Assembly: GCA_009786985.1 (NCBI GenBank)
Contig: WRGW01000104.1
Location: 1 to 40,652, forward strand
DNA: 40,652 nucleotides
Source: Oscillospiraceae bacterium
GTDB lineage: Bacteria; Bacillota; Clostridia; Oscillospirales; Ruminococcaceae
Direction of reading: 5' to 3'
The notes below the pieces were generated by a model. That model had not been told where the DNA came from. It saw only the letters and a program-made list of their open reading frames with translations, and searched no databases. Both the position numbers and the translations under genes were made by a program. Of the stretch, positions 7,242 through 17,681 are shown one piece after another (positions within the stretch are counted from its first letter, which is position 1; each line of letters starts with the position of its first letter).

Positions 7242-7276
7242 ATCCCCCATTCTCGATTAAATCAAGAATGGGGGAT
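7242..7276. repeat. CCCCCATTCT hairpin repeat, copy 1 (bidirectional terminator-like)
   Basis: Perfect 12-bp stem ATCCCCCATTCT / AGAATGGGGGAT around the loop CGATTAAATCA. The same loop and stem recur in a longer form at 8262-8314. It lies between the convergent genes 5450-7120 and 7355-7933. Confidence 0.8.
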
Positions 7277-7354
7277 CACTTATATACTTTCCATTAAACC
7301 CTCGTTTAATCTCCCTTTCGCAAAAAGGGAATCCTCCGAAGAGGTGGTAATGAA

Positions 7355-7933
7355 TTATCCAGCTCCATGCCATCCAACAGGGGCATTTTGTGAAATCCGA
7401 ACTGAATTTACTGTTATAGGAAGGGCACTATTACTCCAGTTATGCAAAGTAAGTGAATAGTTCGCAGTTGTTGGTGCACGGAAAGCACCACGAACCCAAG
7501 AAACTTCGGCAGTTGAATTGTTCACAACTGTACCAAGTGATGCAGAAGTGTTTCTATGAATGACCTGCTGAATAAGTGCTCTTCTCCCAAGAGTGTAACT
7601 AAAAACAAGATTCCAATTTGCAGGTACAACCCACCCATACTGACCAGAAGGTCTAAAAGTCAAAGAACCGTTGCGTGGTATCGAAAACGTTGTGGATAAT
7701 GGTTCAAAATTTCGCTGTGTCAAATAACCAAGTTCAAATTCGCCAGATTCTACATGGTTTCCATTTGCATCAGTGATAACAAAATGTATCGGTATTAGTA
7801 ATTCTGTATCTGTGCTGGAATAGTCTTCGTCGTTGTTTGCCACAATTGAACTTGAGCTCAAACACAACCCCAATACATTTACTGCCATACTAATACACAC
7901 CGACAATAATAAAACTTGCAATTTTTTCTTCAT
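7355..7933 (-). CDS. Hypothetical secreted protein (192 aa)
   Basis: No known family recognised. An N-terminal signal peptide (MKKKLQVLLLSVCISMAVNV) is followed by a Ser-rich linker and a mainly beta-rich domain with segments such as FVITDANGNHVESGEFELGY and SLTLHNWSNSALPITVNSVR, as in small extracellular beta-sandwich domains. The Cys in LGLC is not a good lipobox because Leu precedes it, so type I signal cleavage is more likely. The ribosome site is weak (AGGTGA). The MITE-like element at 7974-8136 lies directly upstream and may have replaced or carry the promoter. Confidence 0.65.
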   Translation of the reverse strand: MKKKLQVLLLSVCISMAVNVLGLCLSSSSIVANNDEDYSSTDTELLIPIHFVITDANGNHVESGEFELGYLTQRNFEPLSTTFSIPRNGSLTFRPSGQYGWVVPANWNLVFSYTLGRRALIQQVIHRNTSASLGTVVNNSTAEVSWVRGAFRAPTTANYSLTLHNWSNSALPITVNSVRISQNAPVGWHGAG

Positions 7934-7973
7934 GACTTCACCTGTTACCTTTCGTCTACAATATTTTTATTTT

Positions 7974-8136
7974 AGGCAACACCGCACAATTCGCAACGCA
8001 CAATCTACTTGCATATTTTAGGCTCTACTGCGTTGATTTTTGCTTAAATATCTTATGGTTATTCGCACAAAAATCGCCTTGTATAGCCTAAAATTTGACA
8101 GCGCATCTTGCACGCTGGAATTGTGCGGTGTTGCCT
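7974..8136. mobile_element. MITE-like element, copy 1 (163 bp)
   Basis: Bounded by 19-bp terminal inverted repeats AGGCAACACCGCACAATTC. It contains internal inverted segments (ATTTTAGGCT/AGCCTAAAAT) and no convincing gene. A homologous element in the opposite orientation lies at 8565-8712, sharing the ends plus internal blocks (CGCACAAT, ACTTGCATATTT, GCTTAAATATC, ATTCGCAC). TTTA directly flanks both ends and might be a target duplication, but this is weak. It sits upstream of the 192-aa gene. Confidence 0.8.
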
Positions 8137-8217
8137 TTATTATATCGCATATTATAGACTTTGTCAAGAGATTTCCAAATAAATTTAATCAAATTTGGAG
8201 AAATCGGCATACTGCAC

Positions 8218-8233
8218 AAAAAAAAAAAAAAAA
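8218..8233. repeat. Run of 16 A
   Basis: Uninterrupted homopolymer between the MITE-like element and the hairpin at 8262. On the minus strand it is a T16 tract ~30 nt beyond that hairpin. Its length is probably variable or error-prone. Confidence 0.9.
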
Positions 8234-8242
8234 TAGGTTCGA

Positions 8243-8314
8243 TTTTTTGTGCAATATGTATAAATAACAATCCCCCCATTCTCGATTAAATCAAGAATGG
8301 GGGGATTGTTATTT
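8243..8314. repeat. CCCCCATTCT hairpin repeat, copy 2, terminator of the 64-aa gene
   Basis: Perfect 21-bp stem (8262-8282 with 8294-8314) and the loop CGATTAAATCA identical to copy 1. The preceding TTTTTTGTGCAATATGTA is shared with 2818-2835. It lies 20 bp after the stop of the leftward gene at 8335-8529. Confidence 0.8.
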
Positions 8315-8334
8315 AGCTTAGAAAACAAAAGCGA

Positions 8335-8529
8335 TTATTTTTCAGAAGTGTTTTTGTCATCTGTACCAGTTCCGAAGAAATGCTCAAATTCCTCATCATC
8401 AACTTCTGTATCGAAATCGTCAAATTCCACAAATCTTTCTCGTCTTCTCTTGCGAATCAGTGCAACTGCTACAGCCACGCCGATTAACAACGCCACAACA
8501 CCGAATATAGCTACCCCTAAACCTTTCAT
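8335..8529 (-). CDS. Small single-pass membrane protein with acidic tail (64 aa)
   Basis: Begins MKGLGVAIFGVVALLIGVAV, one hydrophobic helix, followed by the basic stop-transfer stretch RKRRRER and a cytoplasmic tail rich in Asp/Glu/Phe (EFDDFDTEVDDEEFEHFF). The topology is probably N-out/C-in by the positive-inside rule. The ribosome site GAAGGAAGG is upstream of the ATG. It lies between two MITE-like elements and is followed by a strong hairpin. No family recognised; a small envelope or stress protein is possible but unsupported. Confidence 0.6.
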   Translation of the reverse strand: MKGLGVAIFGVVALLIGVAVAVALIRKRRRERFVEFDDFDTEVDDEEFEHFFGTGTDDKNTSEK

Positions 8530-8564
8530 TTTACATACCTTCCTTCTTTTTATACGTTTTGTTA

Positions 8565-8712
8565 AGGCAACACCTGCACAATTCCAGCGTACACTATAGC
8601 CAGACGAGGCAATTTTCGTGCGAATGTTCGTTGATATTTAAGCGAAAATTAACGAAGCATGGATACAAATATGCAAGTGGATTGTGCGTTTGTGAATTGT
8701 GCAGTATTGCCT
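8565..8712. mobile_element. MITE-like element, copy 2 (148 bp, inverted relative to copy 1)
   Basis: Ends AGGCAACACCTGCACAATTC and, on the other strand, AGGCAATACTGCACAATTC. The reverse complement aligns with 7974-8136 along its length, with several short gaps. No gene is seen inside. It lies just upstream of the 64-aa membrane protein gene. Confidence 0.8.
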
Positions 8713-8801
8713 AAAAACACTATAACTCTATTATACCGCATTTATTGTGATTTTTCAAGTGTTTTAGCACAATTAAAACAAAATTTTTCTTAAATATACA
8801 T

Positions 8802-9578
8802 CTAAATATTACCAGTAAGGTTCATTATAATAGAAATTGCTGCGATTGGTGCTGTTTCAGTTCGCAAAATCCGATTGCCCAGAGTTGCGACTTTCCAGCC
8901 GTTTTCGCAAGCGAGCTTGACTTCATCAGGCTCGAACCCGCCTTCGCTCCCGATTATTAGATTTATTGTTTTACTATTATAATCATCGCCGCATAAAATT
9001 TCGTTTAATTTTTTGCCACCACATTCATAGAATATTATGCCCAGATGTGCGTCGTTATATTCGTTGAGTGCTTCACGAATATTTATAGGGGATTTTTGAT
9101 TAGCTATAGATATTTTTGGAACACGCCCGCGTCCACATTGCTTCGCCGCCTCGTAAGCGATTTTATTCCAACGCTCAACTTTTTTTGAAAAAACTTTTTC
9201 ATCAGGACGTGAAACACATCGCCTTGAAACAAGCGGGACTATTTCAGACACACCAAGCTCAACCGATTTTTGTACAACAGAATCAAACTTACTGGATTTC
9301 GGCAAACACTGAAACAGCCGTAGATGAATGCTCGGTTCGGCTTGATTAGTATGCTTTTCGAGAATTGTGAATATGCACTCACTATCGTTTATATGAGCGC
9401 CTACCAATTCGCTATTTAATTCACAGAGAAAATCCACTCCGTCTTCGCACAAAACAACTTTATCGCCAGATTTCAAGCGTAATACTTGTTTGGCATGGCG
9501 TAAATCTTCAGGGTTAAGGTTCATGTCGGACGTAAAGAATCGCGGGTAACGCCACCAGAGATTTGAATTTTCGTTCAT
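8802..9578 (-). CDS. rsmE: 16S rRNA (uracil1498-N3)-methyltransferase RsmE
   Basis: 258 aa from the ATG at 9578; a GTG nine bases earlier (9587) gives 261 aa, but the GGAAAGG box then sits only 3 nt away. RsmE methylates N3 of U1498 in 16S rRNA within assembled 30S subunits using SAM. It has the N-terminal PUA-like part (RYPRFFTSDMNLNPEDLRHA, then KQVLRLKSGD) and the C-terminal SPOUT domain with deep trefoil knot signatures: SVELGVSEIVPLVSRRC, IGSEGGFEPDEV and LGNRILRTETAP. The latter two are the SAM-binding knot motifs of this family. It follows the 655-aa secreted protein gene by ~23 bp in the same direction. Confidence 0.93.
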   Translation of the reverse strand: MNENSNLWWRYPRFFTSDMNLNPEDLRHAKQVLRLKSGDKVVLCEDGVDFLCELNSELVGAHINDSECIFTILEKHTNQAEPSIHLRLFQCLPKSSKFDSVVQKSVELGVSEIVPLVSRRCVSRPDEKVFSKKVERWNKIAYEAAKQCGRGRVPKISIANQKSPINIREALNEYNDAHLGIIFYECGGKKLNEILCGDDYNSKTINLIIGSEGGFEPDEVKLACENGWKVATLGNRILRTETAPIAAISIIMNLTGNI

Positions 9579-9601
9579 TGATTGCACTAACCTTTCCGTT
9601 G

Positions 9602-11569
9602 TTATGCTCTTGTTTGACCTTCATCGGAATTTAGTGTACTTGGCAAGTCAACAAGATACCGCAAAATCGCCAAGGCATCTGCTATTGTTATGTTTCCACC
9701 TGGATTTGTAATCGCTGCTGCCGCTCGTGAGTTGTCGCTGTCATCAATCGGGCTAGATAAGTCAACGAGGTATCGAAGAATTGCGAGTGCATCAGCAATC
9801 GTAATGTTTCTACCACCAGTTACATGCCCGAACCCATATTCGCCACCGAGGAATCCGCATCTGTTACAGTTTTTGCATTCACACTGTGATGTAATTGGGG
9901 GATTACAACGCTCACAATCATCAAAATTGCAGGGTGTTGGTGGAATAGTGATAAATTCTTCTTCAATTTCAGAACAGGTTTGCATGAAAATACATATTCT
10001 CCATCTGTGCTGAACAAATTCTTGCATACATATATGACGTCTTAAATTGTTCCAATCACCGAATACACAAGAACATTGCACAACCACTGGGCAAGAACAA
10101 TCTGAGTTTTCACAGACAGGACAGACTTCTACGATTTCATCTAAGCACGCAAACGCAATACAATCTTCGATTGCACTTCCGCAATTGATGCAGAAGTTGA
10201 TAAAAGAGCAATCGTCATTACACTCTTCAGTGGTCAGACCGCAAATGTGACAGTAAACCATGATACAATTATTGAAACATTCCCTCCATAAGTCACCGCA
10301 AAACGGACATATTCTGTTCTCGTATGGCGTATCAAAAAAATCATCCCATCCATCGCAGTTCGCTTCGCATTCAGAGAAAGGCTCGTCGCAAAACGGACAG
10401 TCTAAACAAGAGTACATACAATTAACAATACTACACGCTTCACAATATTCAAGGTGTTCGCAACTAAAATCGCATTCATCAATCGTTTCACCACAAATTC
10501 CGCAGAAATTTAGACAATCTTCATTACAATTGGTTCTGCGACAATGCCAACAACAGTTATCGCCGAAACAATCTGGTTCTCCACACCAGTAGCAACTCCA
10601 TTCAGGGCAGTCGATACCACCGTGGCAATCGGGATTTTCGCAACGCAAACACGATTCTATATCTCTACCGAAAAAGATTTCGGTATGCGGCAAGGCTTGT
10701 CGTAATTCTTCTACTTGTTCTAAAGTTAGTGGAGTTCCATATAAATACAACGTTTCTAAATTTATAAGCGATTTTAGCGGAGTGACATCATTTATTCTGG
10801 CATAAGATAAGTAGAGCCTTCTAAGCTCGGTTAATCCGCCCAAAGCCGTGACATCGGTGAATCCGCCGTTAAAATCCCATAAATATAAAGTTCGCAGTTC
10901 TGTAAATCGTGCAAACATTGAAATGTCATTAAATCCATTCCCACCAGCCCATAAGTGATTGACGTTTTCGGAAATTTCGCCGTTTTCGAGCATTTCTAAA
11001 AGTTCATTTGAGGTCAAATCATTTTCAGAGATGTTATAGAAAACACAGTTGCAATCGTCCCAAAAGCAGTATTGCCCCATTCTTAACATCGCGTTATCTT
11101 CACCGAGGATTTCGACTAAAATCGAGCCGCTCAAGTTGTCGTTACGGATTGCACCTGACACTTGTAGCCAAGTCATACCCTCCCATCCGCTATACGCATA
11201 GTCGGATAAATCAACTTTATAAACACCGTCATAGCCTAAATAGCAGAAATTCCTATCTTGCCAGCCAGTTAATTCTGGAGCAGTGTTCCATGCAACAGCA
11301 ACGCAATTTGTGCAGATTTCGCCATCATCTTGGTCAGAACATTGTCCCACAATGTCGAACGTAAATCTAACTCCTCTGATTAGTGCAAAGTTAATCGGAT
11401 TTTCAGCAGCATTACCAGCCACGTGTTTCTGAAAATCCCAACCCCAGCCAGCTTCACCTACTATGTCCTCGACAATAAAAGTCGCCGTTGTTGGCAGAAT
11501 TATTTGGCTTATAATCAGAGAAAACGATAATAGAATTGCGAGTGGTTTTTTTAGTGTTTGAATTTTCAT
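9602..11569 (-). CDS. Large secreted LRR / cysteine-rich repeat / dockerin-like protein
   Basis: 655 aa from the ATG at 11569, which has GAAAGG 9 nt upstream and opens a signal peptide (MKIQTLKKPLAILLSFSLII). Then come an N-terminal unknown domain (~30-190); internalin-like LRRs (~205-290: LRTLYLWDFNGGFTDVTAL, LRRLYLSYARINDVTPL, LETLYLYGTPL); a long cysteine-rich region (~305-580) with more than 45 Cys, mostly as C-x2-C-x(5-8)-C-x3-C units (CGICGETIDECDFSC, CPFCDEPFSECEANC, CHICGLTTEECNDDC); and two dockerin-like repeats (NITIADALAILRYLVDL twice). It is predicted to be extracellular or on the cell surface. The Cys units look like tandem zinc ribbons or disulfide-knitted modules; which one is not clear. 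The C-terminal repeat resembles that of 1735-2634. Confidence 0.8.
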   Translation of the reverse strand: MKIQTLKKPLAILLSFSLIISQIILPTTATFIVEDIVGEAGWGWDFQKHVAGNAAENPINFALIRGVRFTFDIVGQCSDQDDGEICTNCVAVAWNTAPELTGWQDRNFCYLGYDGVYKVDLSDYAYSGWEGMTWLQVSGAIRNDNLSGSILVEILGEDNAMLRMGQYCFWDDCNCVFYNISENDLTSNELLEMLENGEISENVNHLWAGGNGFNDISMFARFTELRTLYLWDFNGGFTDVTALGGLTELRRLYLSYARINDVTPLKSLINLETLYLYGTPLTLEQVEELRQALPHTEIFFGRDIESCLRCENPDCHGGIDCPEWSCYWCGEPDCFGDNCCWHCRRTNCNEDCLNFCGICGETIDECDFSCEHLEYCEACSIVNCMYSCLDCPFCDEPFSECEANCDGWDDFFDTPYENRICPFCGDLWRECFNNCIMVYCHICGLTTEECNDDCSFINFCINCGSAIEDCIAFACLDEIVEVCPVCENSDCSCPVVVQCSCVFGDWNNLRRHICMQEFVQHRWRICIFMQTCSEIEEEFITIPPTPCNFDDCERCNPPITSQCECKNCNRCGFLGGEYGFGHVTGGRNITIADALAILRYLVDLSSPIDDSDNSRAAAAITNPGGNITIADALAILRYLVDLPSTLNSDEGQTRA

Positions 11570-11697
11570 GATTTTTTGCCTTTCTTGTAATCGCACGATT
11601 GTTTTAGTTTTTGATATGCTTTGTATATAACACGCTTTGTGTTCTCAAAAAGTTGCATAAATTACCGTGGGACTAGTTGTAATCTTCTTTAGAACAG

Positions 11698-13875
11698 TCA
11701 ATGTGTTTCGTACCAAGAAAGTCCGCATCGTACATCGACAGCTAAATCGATTCCGACTTCTTTACCAGCGGCGAGCATTTGGCTTTCGACAATCGCAGCG
11801 ACCTGTTCGGCAAAAGAAGCGTCAGCTTCTACAATCAGTTCATCGTGAATCTGCAAAATCAGCTTTGCATTAATGCCAGATTGTGCCAGATTTTCGTTTA
11901 CTTTCAACATAGCAATTTTGATTATGTCAGCTGCCGTCCCTTGAATCGGCGTGTTCTTGACGATTCGTTCACCAGCATTTCGTGTGACGTGGTTAGATGA
12001 TTGTAATTCTGGCACATGGCGAACTCTCCCGAGCATAGTTTTGACATAACCGTCACGCTTAGCTTTTTGAATTACGTCATGCAAATATGCACGAACACCG
12101 TCATACGTGTCAAGATAACGCTCGATATACGCTTTTGAATCGGCGTTAGTCACTGGAATGCCGAGTGCCTGCAATTCTTTGGTTAGCGAAAACGCCCCCA
12201 TTCCATACACAATTCCGAAATTGACGGCTTTTGAAGCACTCCGCATTTCGCGTGTGATTAGACTCTGTTCTACTCCAAAAATTTGTGACGCTGTAATTGC
12301 GTGAATGTCTGCACCAGACTTAAAAGCGGCAAGCATAGTCTTATCACAAGAAATCGCAGCGAGTACTCTAAGTTCGATTTGAGAATAATCTGCGTCTACT
12401 AAAACTTTACCCTCGTCAGCTATAAAGAACCGTCGCATGACACGCCCACGTTCTGTTCTAACTGGAATGTTTTGAATATTCGGTTCAACTGACGAAATTC
12501 GCCCAGTTCGAGTTTCGGATTTATAGGTGGTATGAATTCGAGAGTTTTCGGGATTAACACACTTGAGCAAACCCTCCACATAAGTTGAGTTCAGTTTGGA
12601 TAACGCACGATACTCTAAGATTAGCGGGATTATTTCATGCTTATCAGCGAGTGATTCCAGCGTTTCGATGTTTGTTGAATACCCAGTCTTAGTCTTTTTA
12701 CCGTGCGGAAGTTCTAATCCGCCATCTGCCGTGTTAGTGAACAAGAGTTCGCCGAGCTGTTTTGGAGAAGCTACATTAAATTCTCGCCCAGCCAGCTTAT
12801 GAATTTGTTTGGTAAGTGTTTCGAGTTGTGGAACAAGTTCTTTTCCGAACTGCATAAGTCCTGCCACATCCACTTTTATTCCGACACGTTCCATATCACG
12901 GAGTACGCCATCTAAATCCTGTTCGAGTTGTATAATACGTTCACTGTCTTGTGCTATTTCAGAATTTTCAATAGAGTTTGGCGATTCGCTTGTTGGAATT
13001 GTACTTGTGGTAACCGGTACAATCTTCAACTTACGAGCAAGCGATTGTAACTGAAGCTCTCCCAACATTTTAGCTAGCTTTTGAGCTTCACCAACGGTAA
13101 TTCGATAACTCTCAAGTTCGGTGTCGAGCGGAACATCGATTTTAATTATGCCAAGTTCACGGCTCAAAAAACAATCATCTTTGCCTTTTTCGAGTTTTGT
13201 GCGAACGCCGTTAGCTATATTCAGGCTATCAAGGTTTTGATAGATATAATCAACCGTCTTGTATTTGGTAATGAGTGAAAACGCCGTTTTCTCTCCAATT
13301 CCAGCAACTCCTGGTATATCGTCAGAAGTATCCCCCATCAATGCTTTAATTTCGATAAACTGTAGTGGAGTAATTCCATACTTTTCGGAGATTGTTTCAG
13401 GAGTATAGAGAACACTTTCTTTAGTACTTTGTAAAGCCACCGTAACATCGCCAGCAATCAACTGAAAAGAATCTCTGTCACCAGTGGTGATGATTTTGTG
13501 ACAGTCAGCGATTTTTGACAAAGTTCCGATTAAATCATCAGCCTCATACCCTGCGAGTTCTACACGTTTGATTCCCATATAATCAAGCATTTCTTTGATA
13601 TACGGCATTTGCATGGCGAGTTCTTCGGGCATACCTTTGCGACTTTTTTTGTAGCCATCATATAATTTATGCCGAAAAGTCGGTTTTCGCAAGTCGAAGG
13701 CTACTGCGATATATTCGGGGTTTAGCTCGCTTCTTAACTTTAGCAGGGTTGTGAAGAATCCAGAAATCGCATTAGTGAACACACCGCTTTTATTAGAAAG
13801 CAGCTTGATTGCGTAAAACGAACGATTGATTAAAGAGTTACCGTCGATTAATAATAGCTTTTTTTCGCTGTTCAT
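11698..13875 (-). CDS. polA: DNA polymerase I lacking the 3'-5' exonuclease domain
   Basis: 725 aa, against ~850-930 in most bacteria. Residues 1-285 are the 5'-3' nuclease (FEN) domain with the acidic metal ligands ([46 protein letters not shown]). Residues ~316-725 are a complete family A polymerase: motif [13 protein letters not shown] helix [14 protein letters not shown], motif [12 protein letters not shown]. Between them is only a ~30-residue Ser/Thr/Pro-rich linker, so the ~190-residue proofreading domain is absent rather than merely inactive. The enzyme fills gaps and removes RNA primers. Its ATG overlaps the uvrA stop (ATGA), so the two repair genes are translationally coupled. Confidence 0.95.
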   Translation of the reverse strand: MNSEKKLLLIDGNSLINRSFYAIKLLSNKSGVFTNAISGFFTTLLKLRSELNPEYIAVAFDLRKPTFRHKLYDGYKKSRKGMPEELAMQMPYIKEMLDYMGIKRVELAGYEADDLIGTLSKIADCHKIITTGDRDSFQLIAGDVTVALQSTKESVLYTPETISEKYGITPLQFIEIKALMGDTSDDIPGVAGIGEKTAFSLITKYKTVDYIYQNLDSLNIANGVRTKLEKGKDDCFLSRELGIIKIDVPLDTELESYRITVGEAQKLAKMLGELQLQSLARKLKIVPVTTSTIPTSESPNSIENSEIAQDSERIIQLEQDLDGVLRDMERVGIKVDVAGLMQFGKELVPQLETLTKQIHKLAGREFNVASPKQLGELLFTNTADGGLELPHGKKTKTGYSTNIETLESLADKHEIIPLILEYRALSKLNSTYVEGLLKCVNPENSRIHTTYKSETRTGRISSVEPNIQNIPVRTERGRVMRRFFIADEGKVLVDADYSQIELRVLAAISCDKTMLAAFKSGADIHAITASQIFGVEQSLITREMRSASKAVNFGIVYGMGAFSLTKELQALGIPVTNADSKAYIERYLDTYDGVRAYLHDVIQKAKRDGYVKTMLGRVRHVPELQSSNHVTRNAGERIVKNTPIQGTAADIIKIAMLKVNENLAQSGINAKLILQIHDELIVEADASFAEQVAAIVESQMLAAGKEVGIDLAVDVRCGLSWYETH

Positions 13876-16703
13876 AAAAGCACCTTCTTAAGCTCTTCTC
13901 CAGTATACGAACTTTTACAGTTAGCAACCTCTTCTGGTGTGCCGATTGCGACAATTGTCCCACCTTTGTCGCCACCAAATGGACCTAAATCGATTACATA
14001 ATCGGCGGTTTTAATCATGTCAAGATTATGTTCAATTACAACAACAGTGTTCCCATCTCCGATTAGCTTTTGCAACACTTCAATTAGTTTATGAACGTCC
14101 GCCGTATGAAGACCAGTTGTCGGCTCATCGAGGATATAAATCGTTTTACCAGTGCTACGTTTGGAAAGCTCAGTAGCGAGTTTTACTCTTTGAGCTTCTC
14201 CACCCGAAAGTGTCGTTGCAGGTTGCCCGATTTTGATATATCCTAATCCCACATCGTATAATGTGTTTAGTTTTTTGGCAATTCGTGGGATTGTCGCAAA
14301 GAACTCCATTCCCTCCTCCACCGTCATTTGCAAAACATCGTAAATATTTTTGCCTTTGTATCGAATTTCGAGGGTTTCGCGGCTGTAGCGTTTACCTTTG
14401 CAGACTTCGCACGGGACATATACGTCCGGCAAGAAGTGCATTTCGATTTTGATAATTCCATCGCCTTCGCACGCTTCACACCGCCCTCCTTTTACGTTGA
14501 ACGAAAATCTCCCAGGTCCGTAACCTTTCATTTTTGCTTCAGTAGTTGAAGCAAAAAGGTCACGAACGTCGGTAAACATACCAGTATAAGTCGCTGGATT
14601 AGAACGTGGGGTTCTTCCTATTGGCGATTGGTCAATGTCGATTACCTTGTCTAAATGCTCTGTTCCGAGGATTTTTCTAAAAGCACCAGCTTTAGTTCTT
14701 GCACGATTTAATCGGTTAGCTAAATGTTTGTGTAAAACTTCATTAATGAGTGAGCTTTTTCCGCTCCCCGAAACGCCAGTGACGCAAGTAAACACTCCGA
14801 GCGGTAGTTTGACATTGATGTCTTTAAGATTATTTTCACGTGCACCTGAAATTGATAGCATTCGATTTTTGTCAATCGCACGTCGTTCTTTAGGGACGGG
14901 GATTTGTTTTCGCCCAGATAAATACTGACCTGTGATTGAACTCTCACAAGCCTTAACTACGTCCATAGTGCCAGCACATACGATTTCGCCACCGTGAATA
15001 CCTGCACCAGGTCCTATATCTACGATATAATCGGCGGCTTTCATGGTTTCTTCGTCGTGTTCTACTACTATAAGAGTATTGCCTAAATCTCTAAGTTTTT
15101 TGAGGGTGGAAATCAGCTTGTTATTATCTCGTTGGTGAAGCCCGATACTAGGCTCATCCAAGATATACAAAACGCCCATCAAAGAACTCCCAATTTGGGT
15201 GGCGAGCCGAATACGCTGGCTTTCGCCGCCAGAAAGTGTTCCAGCTGAGCGTGAAAGACTGAGATAATCAAGACCTACGCTTTTTAAAAAGCCTAATCGT
15301 TCTTTGACTTCTTTTAGAATAGGTTCACCAATTACGCTGTCACGCTCCGACAATTCAAGGTATAGTTTGCGCGAAAAGTCAAGTGCATCAGAAATGCTTA
15401 GTCTGCAAAACTGTTGGATATTGATTCCCCCAACAGTCACGGCGAGGGCTTCGTGGTTAAGGCGTTCGCCCTTACAGTCAGGGCAAGGCACTTCACTCAT
15501 ATACTGGCTGATTTCATCGCGAGAATAGTTGCTTGTAGTATCACGATGACGACGTTCGAGATTGTGTACTAACCCTTCAAAATCGCCGTCATAAAAAGTA
15601 GTTCCACGTTCAAACACTCGTTTTAGTTTGATTTTTTTGCCTTTACTTCCGTATAACAAAATGTCAATAACTTCACTCGAAAGTTCATTCACTGGAACGT
15701 CAACCGAAAAGCCGTAATGTTTAGCCAAACCGTCAATATACATCTGGCAAATCGAACCATCGGTATAGTTCCAACCAGATGCTTTGATTGCACCGTCACG
15801 AATAGTCAAATCTTTATTAGGGAGTAACAATTCAGGGTCAACCTTCATAAAAACGCCAAGCCCCGTGCATTTTTTACAAGCACCGTAAGGATTATTAAAT
15901 GAAAACATTCGAGGAACAAGCTCTTCAATTGACGTGCCATGTTCAGTGCAAGCGTAATTTTGGCTGAAATGTAGCTCTTTCTCAGAATCACCATCAACGT
16001 CAACATAAATATTCCCACCTGCAAGCCCACCCGCAATTTCAAGTGAATCAGTTAAGCGGGAATGAATATCATCTTTGATTATAAGTCGGTCAACAATAAC
16101 TTCGATGTCATGCTTTTTATTTTTGTCGATTTTAATGCTTTCTTCGAGTTCATAAATGCTACCATCAATTCTCACTCTAACATAACCTTGTTTGCGTAAT
16201 GACTGTAGTTCTTTGGTATACTCACCCTTGCGTCCGCGAACAATTGGTGCCATCACCTGAATTTTGGTTTTAGAAGGAATCTCCATAATCTTATCAACAA
16301 TCTGGTCAATAGTTTGCTGCTTGATTTCAGCGTTACAAATCGGGCAATGTGGGATTCCGATTCGGGCGTACATCAGCCTAAGATAGTCATAGATTTCGGT
16401 AACAGTCCCCACTGTTGAGCGGGGGTTGCGTGAAGTAGTCTTTTGGTCTATAGATATAGCTGGAGAAAGACCCTCAATGCTATCGACATTAGGTTTTTCC
16501 ATCTGCCCTAAGAACTGGCGTGCATAAGAAGACAAGCTCTCGACATATCGACGCTGACCATCTGCGTAAATCGTATCGAAAGCTAAGGAAGATTTTCCGG
16601 ACCCAGACACCCCAGTCATAACAATCAGCTTGTCCCGTGGAAGTTCTAAATCAACGTTTTTAAGATTATGCTCTTTCGCACCTTTGATTATTAATTTTCG
16701 CAT
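13872..16703 (-). CDS. uvrA: Excinuclease ABC subunit A
   Basis: 943 aa, full length. UvrA finds bulky DNA lesions and loads UvrB in nucleotide excision repair. It has the two ABC ATPase modules with Walker A motifs ([19 protein letters not shown], and [16 protein letters not shown]), two ABC signatures ([24 protein letters not shown]) and Walker B segments ([26 protein letters not shown]). Zinc-module cysteines are visible ([33 protein letters not shown]). It starts 9 bp after pyrD and overlaps polA by 4 bp, so repair genes are appended to the pyrimidine operon. No LexA-type operator was noticed in front of it. Confidence 0.97.
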   Translation of the reverse strand: MRKLIIKGAKEHNLKNVDLELPRDKLIVMTGVSGSGKSSLAFDTIYADGQRRYVESLSSYARQFLGQMEKPNVDSIEGLSPAISIDQKTTSRNPRSTVGTVTEIYDYLRLMYARIGIPHCPICNAEIKQQTIDQIVDKIMEIPSKTKIQVMAPIVRGRKGEYTKELQSLRKQGYVRVRIDGSIYELEESIKIDKNKKHDIEVIVDRLIIKDDIHSRLTDSLEIAGGLAGGNIYVDVDGDSEKELHFSQNYACTEHGTSIEELVPRMFSFNNPYGACKKCTGLGVFMKVDPELLLPNKDLTIRDGAIKASGWNYTDGSICQMYIDGLAKHYGFSVDVPVNELSSEVIDILLYGSKGKKIKLKRVFERGTTFYDGDFEGLVHNLERRHRDTTSNYSRDEISQYMSEVPCPDCKGERLNHEALAVTVGGINIQQFCRLSISDALDFSRKLYLELSERDSVIGEPILKEVKERLGFLKSVGLDYLSLSRSAGTLSGGESQRIRLATQIGSSLMGVLYILDEPSIGLHQRDNNKLISTLKKLRDLGNTLIVVEHDEETMKAADYIVDIGPGAGIHGGEIVCAGTMDVVKACESSITGQYLSGRKQIPVPKERRAIDKNRMLSISGARENNLKDINVKLPLGVFTCVTGVSGSGKSSLINEVLHKHLANRLNRARTKAGAFRKILGTEHLDKVIDIDQSPIGRTPRSNPATYTGMFTDVRDLFASTTEAKMKGYGPGRFSFNVKGGRCEACEGDGIIKIEMHFLPDVYVPCEVCKGKRYSRETLEIRYKGKNIYDVLQMTVEEGMEFFATIPRIAKKLNTLYDVGLGYIKIGQPATTLSGGEAQRVKLATELSKRSTGKTIYILDEPTTGLHTADVHKLIEVLQKLIGDGNTVVVIEHNLDMIKTADYVIDLGPFGGDKGGTIVAIGTPEEVANCKSSYTGEELKKVLL

Positions 16704-16712
16704 AAATGTTTA

Positions 16713-17681
16713 TCACCATTGCCTAACTTTACCGACAATTTCGCTTCCTAAATCTTTGATGTTGTGAGTGTTCATATAATGCTCAATCCCTCCGATGATT
16801 TTTAGTGGGGAGTATGGGTCGCTTATAATCACAGTTCCGATTTGCACTGCTTTTGCACCCGCTAACATCATCTCGACTGCATCGTCCGAAGTCATTACTC
16901 CACCCATTCCTACTACGTCAATTTTTACGGCGTTTGCTACCTGCCATACCATTCGTAAAGCTACTGGAAATACAGACGCACCAGATAAACCACCAACGTT
17001 GTTTCTTAGAATTGGGCGATGTGTTCTGATATCAATCCGCATTCCAAGTAGTGTGTTGATTAAAGATACTGCATCTGCACCCTCAGATTCAACTGCACGC
17101 GCTATTTCGCATACATCAGAAACATTCGGGGTGAGCTTTACCATGAGCGGTTTCTTAGTAACGGCACGTACCGATTTGGTGACTCTTGCGGCACTCTCTG
17201 TACTAACTCCCCACGCTGCACCGCCTTCTTTGACATTTGGGCAGGAGATATTTAGTTCTAACATAGAAATGTCAGATTTATCCAACCTTTCAGCAGTCTT
17301 GACATAATCGTCAAGAGTAGCACCTGCAAAATTTGCAATTACGACAGTGTCTGGTCGATTTTTACCAATAGGTGCTTTGCAAGCCTCGTTCATAAAAGGC
17401 AGATGCTTTTGCAAAAACACATCAATCCCTGGGTTTTGTAAACCTACCGAATTAAGCATACCGCTCGGCGTTTCGGCGATTCGTGGTGGAGGATTGCCCT
17501 CCCTAGGCTCAAGTGTTAGCCCTTTACAAGAAATTCCGCCGAGAATGTTAATAGGGTATAGCTCATTATAATCTTCGCCGAACCCATACGTTCCAGATGC
17601 GGCAATAATCGGGTTCGGAAAAGTCACCCCCGCTACTGTTACGGATAAATCGCGTTTTTTACGTCTGTTTCTCATGCTCAT
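16713..17681 (-). CDS. pyrD: Dihydroorotate dehydrogenase B (NAD+), catalytic subunit
   Basis: 322 aa, class 1B enzyme oxidising dihydroorotate to orotate in de novo UMP synthesis, working as a heterotetramer with PyrK. FMN-barrel motifs are present: [25 protein letters not shown], the active-site Cys segment [22 protein letters not shown], and the phosphate-binding [19 protein letters not shown]. The start overlaps the pyrK stop by 4 bp (ATGA). A second Met lies two codons in. The N-terminal Arg/Lys-rich extension RNRRKKRD is slightly unusual. Confidence 0.96.
   Translation of the reverse strand: MSMRNRRKKRDLSVTVAGVTFPNPIIAASGTYGFGEDYNELYPINILGGISCKGLTLEPREGNPPPRIAETPSGMLNSVGLQNPGIDVFLQKHLPFMNEACKAPIGKNRPDTVVIANFAGATLDDYVKTAERLDKSDISMLELNISCPNVKEGGAAWGVSTESAARVTKSVRAVTKKPLMVKLTPNVSDVCEIARAVESEGADAVSLINTLLGMRIDIRTHRPILRNNVGGLSGASVFPVALRMVWQVANAVKIDVVGMGGVMTSDDAVEMMLAGAKAVQIGTVIISDPYSPLKIIGGIEHYMNTHNIKDLGSEIVGKVRQW

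Noticed and set aside
8040-8279. Open frames on both strands over the MITE-like element and A16 run
   Set aside because: Composition is repeat sequence with a Lys/Phe homopolymer; no start signals.
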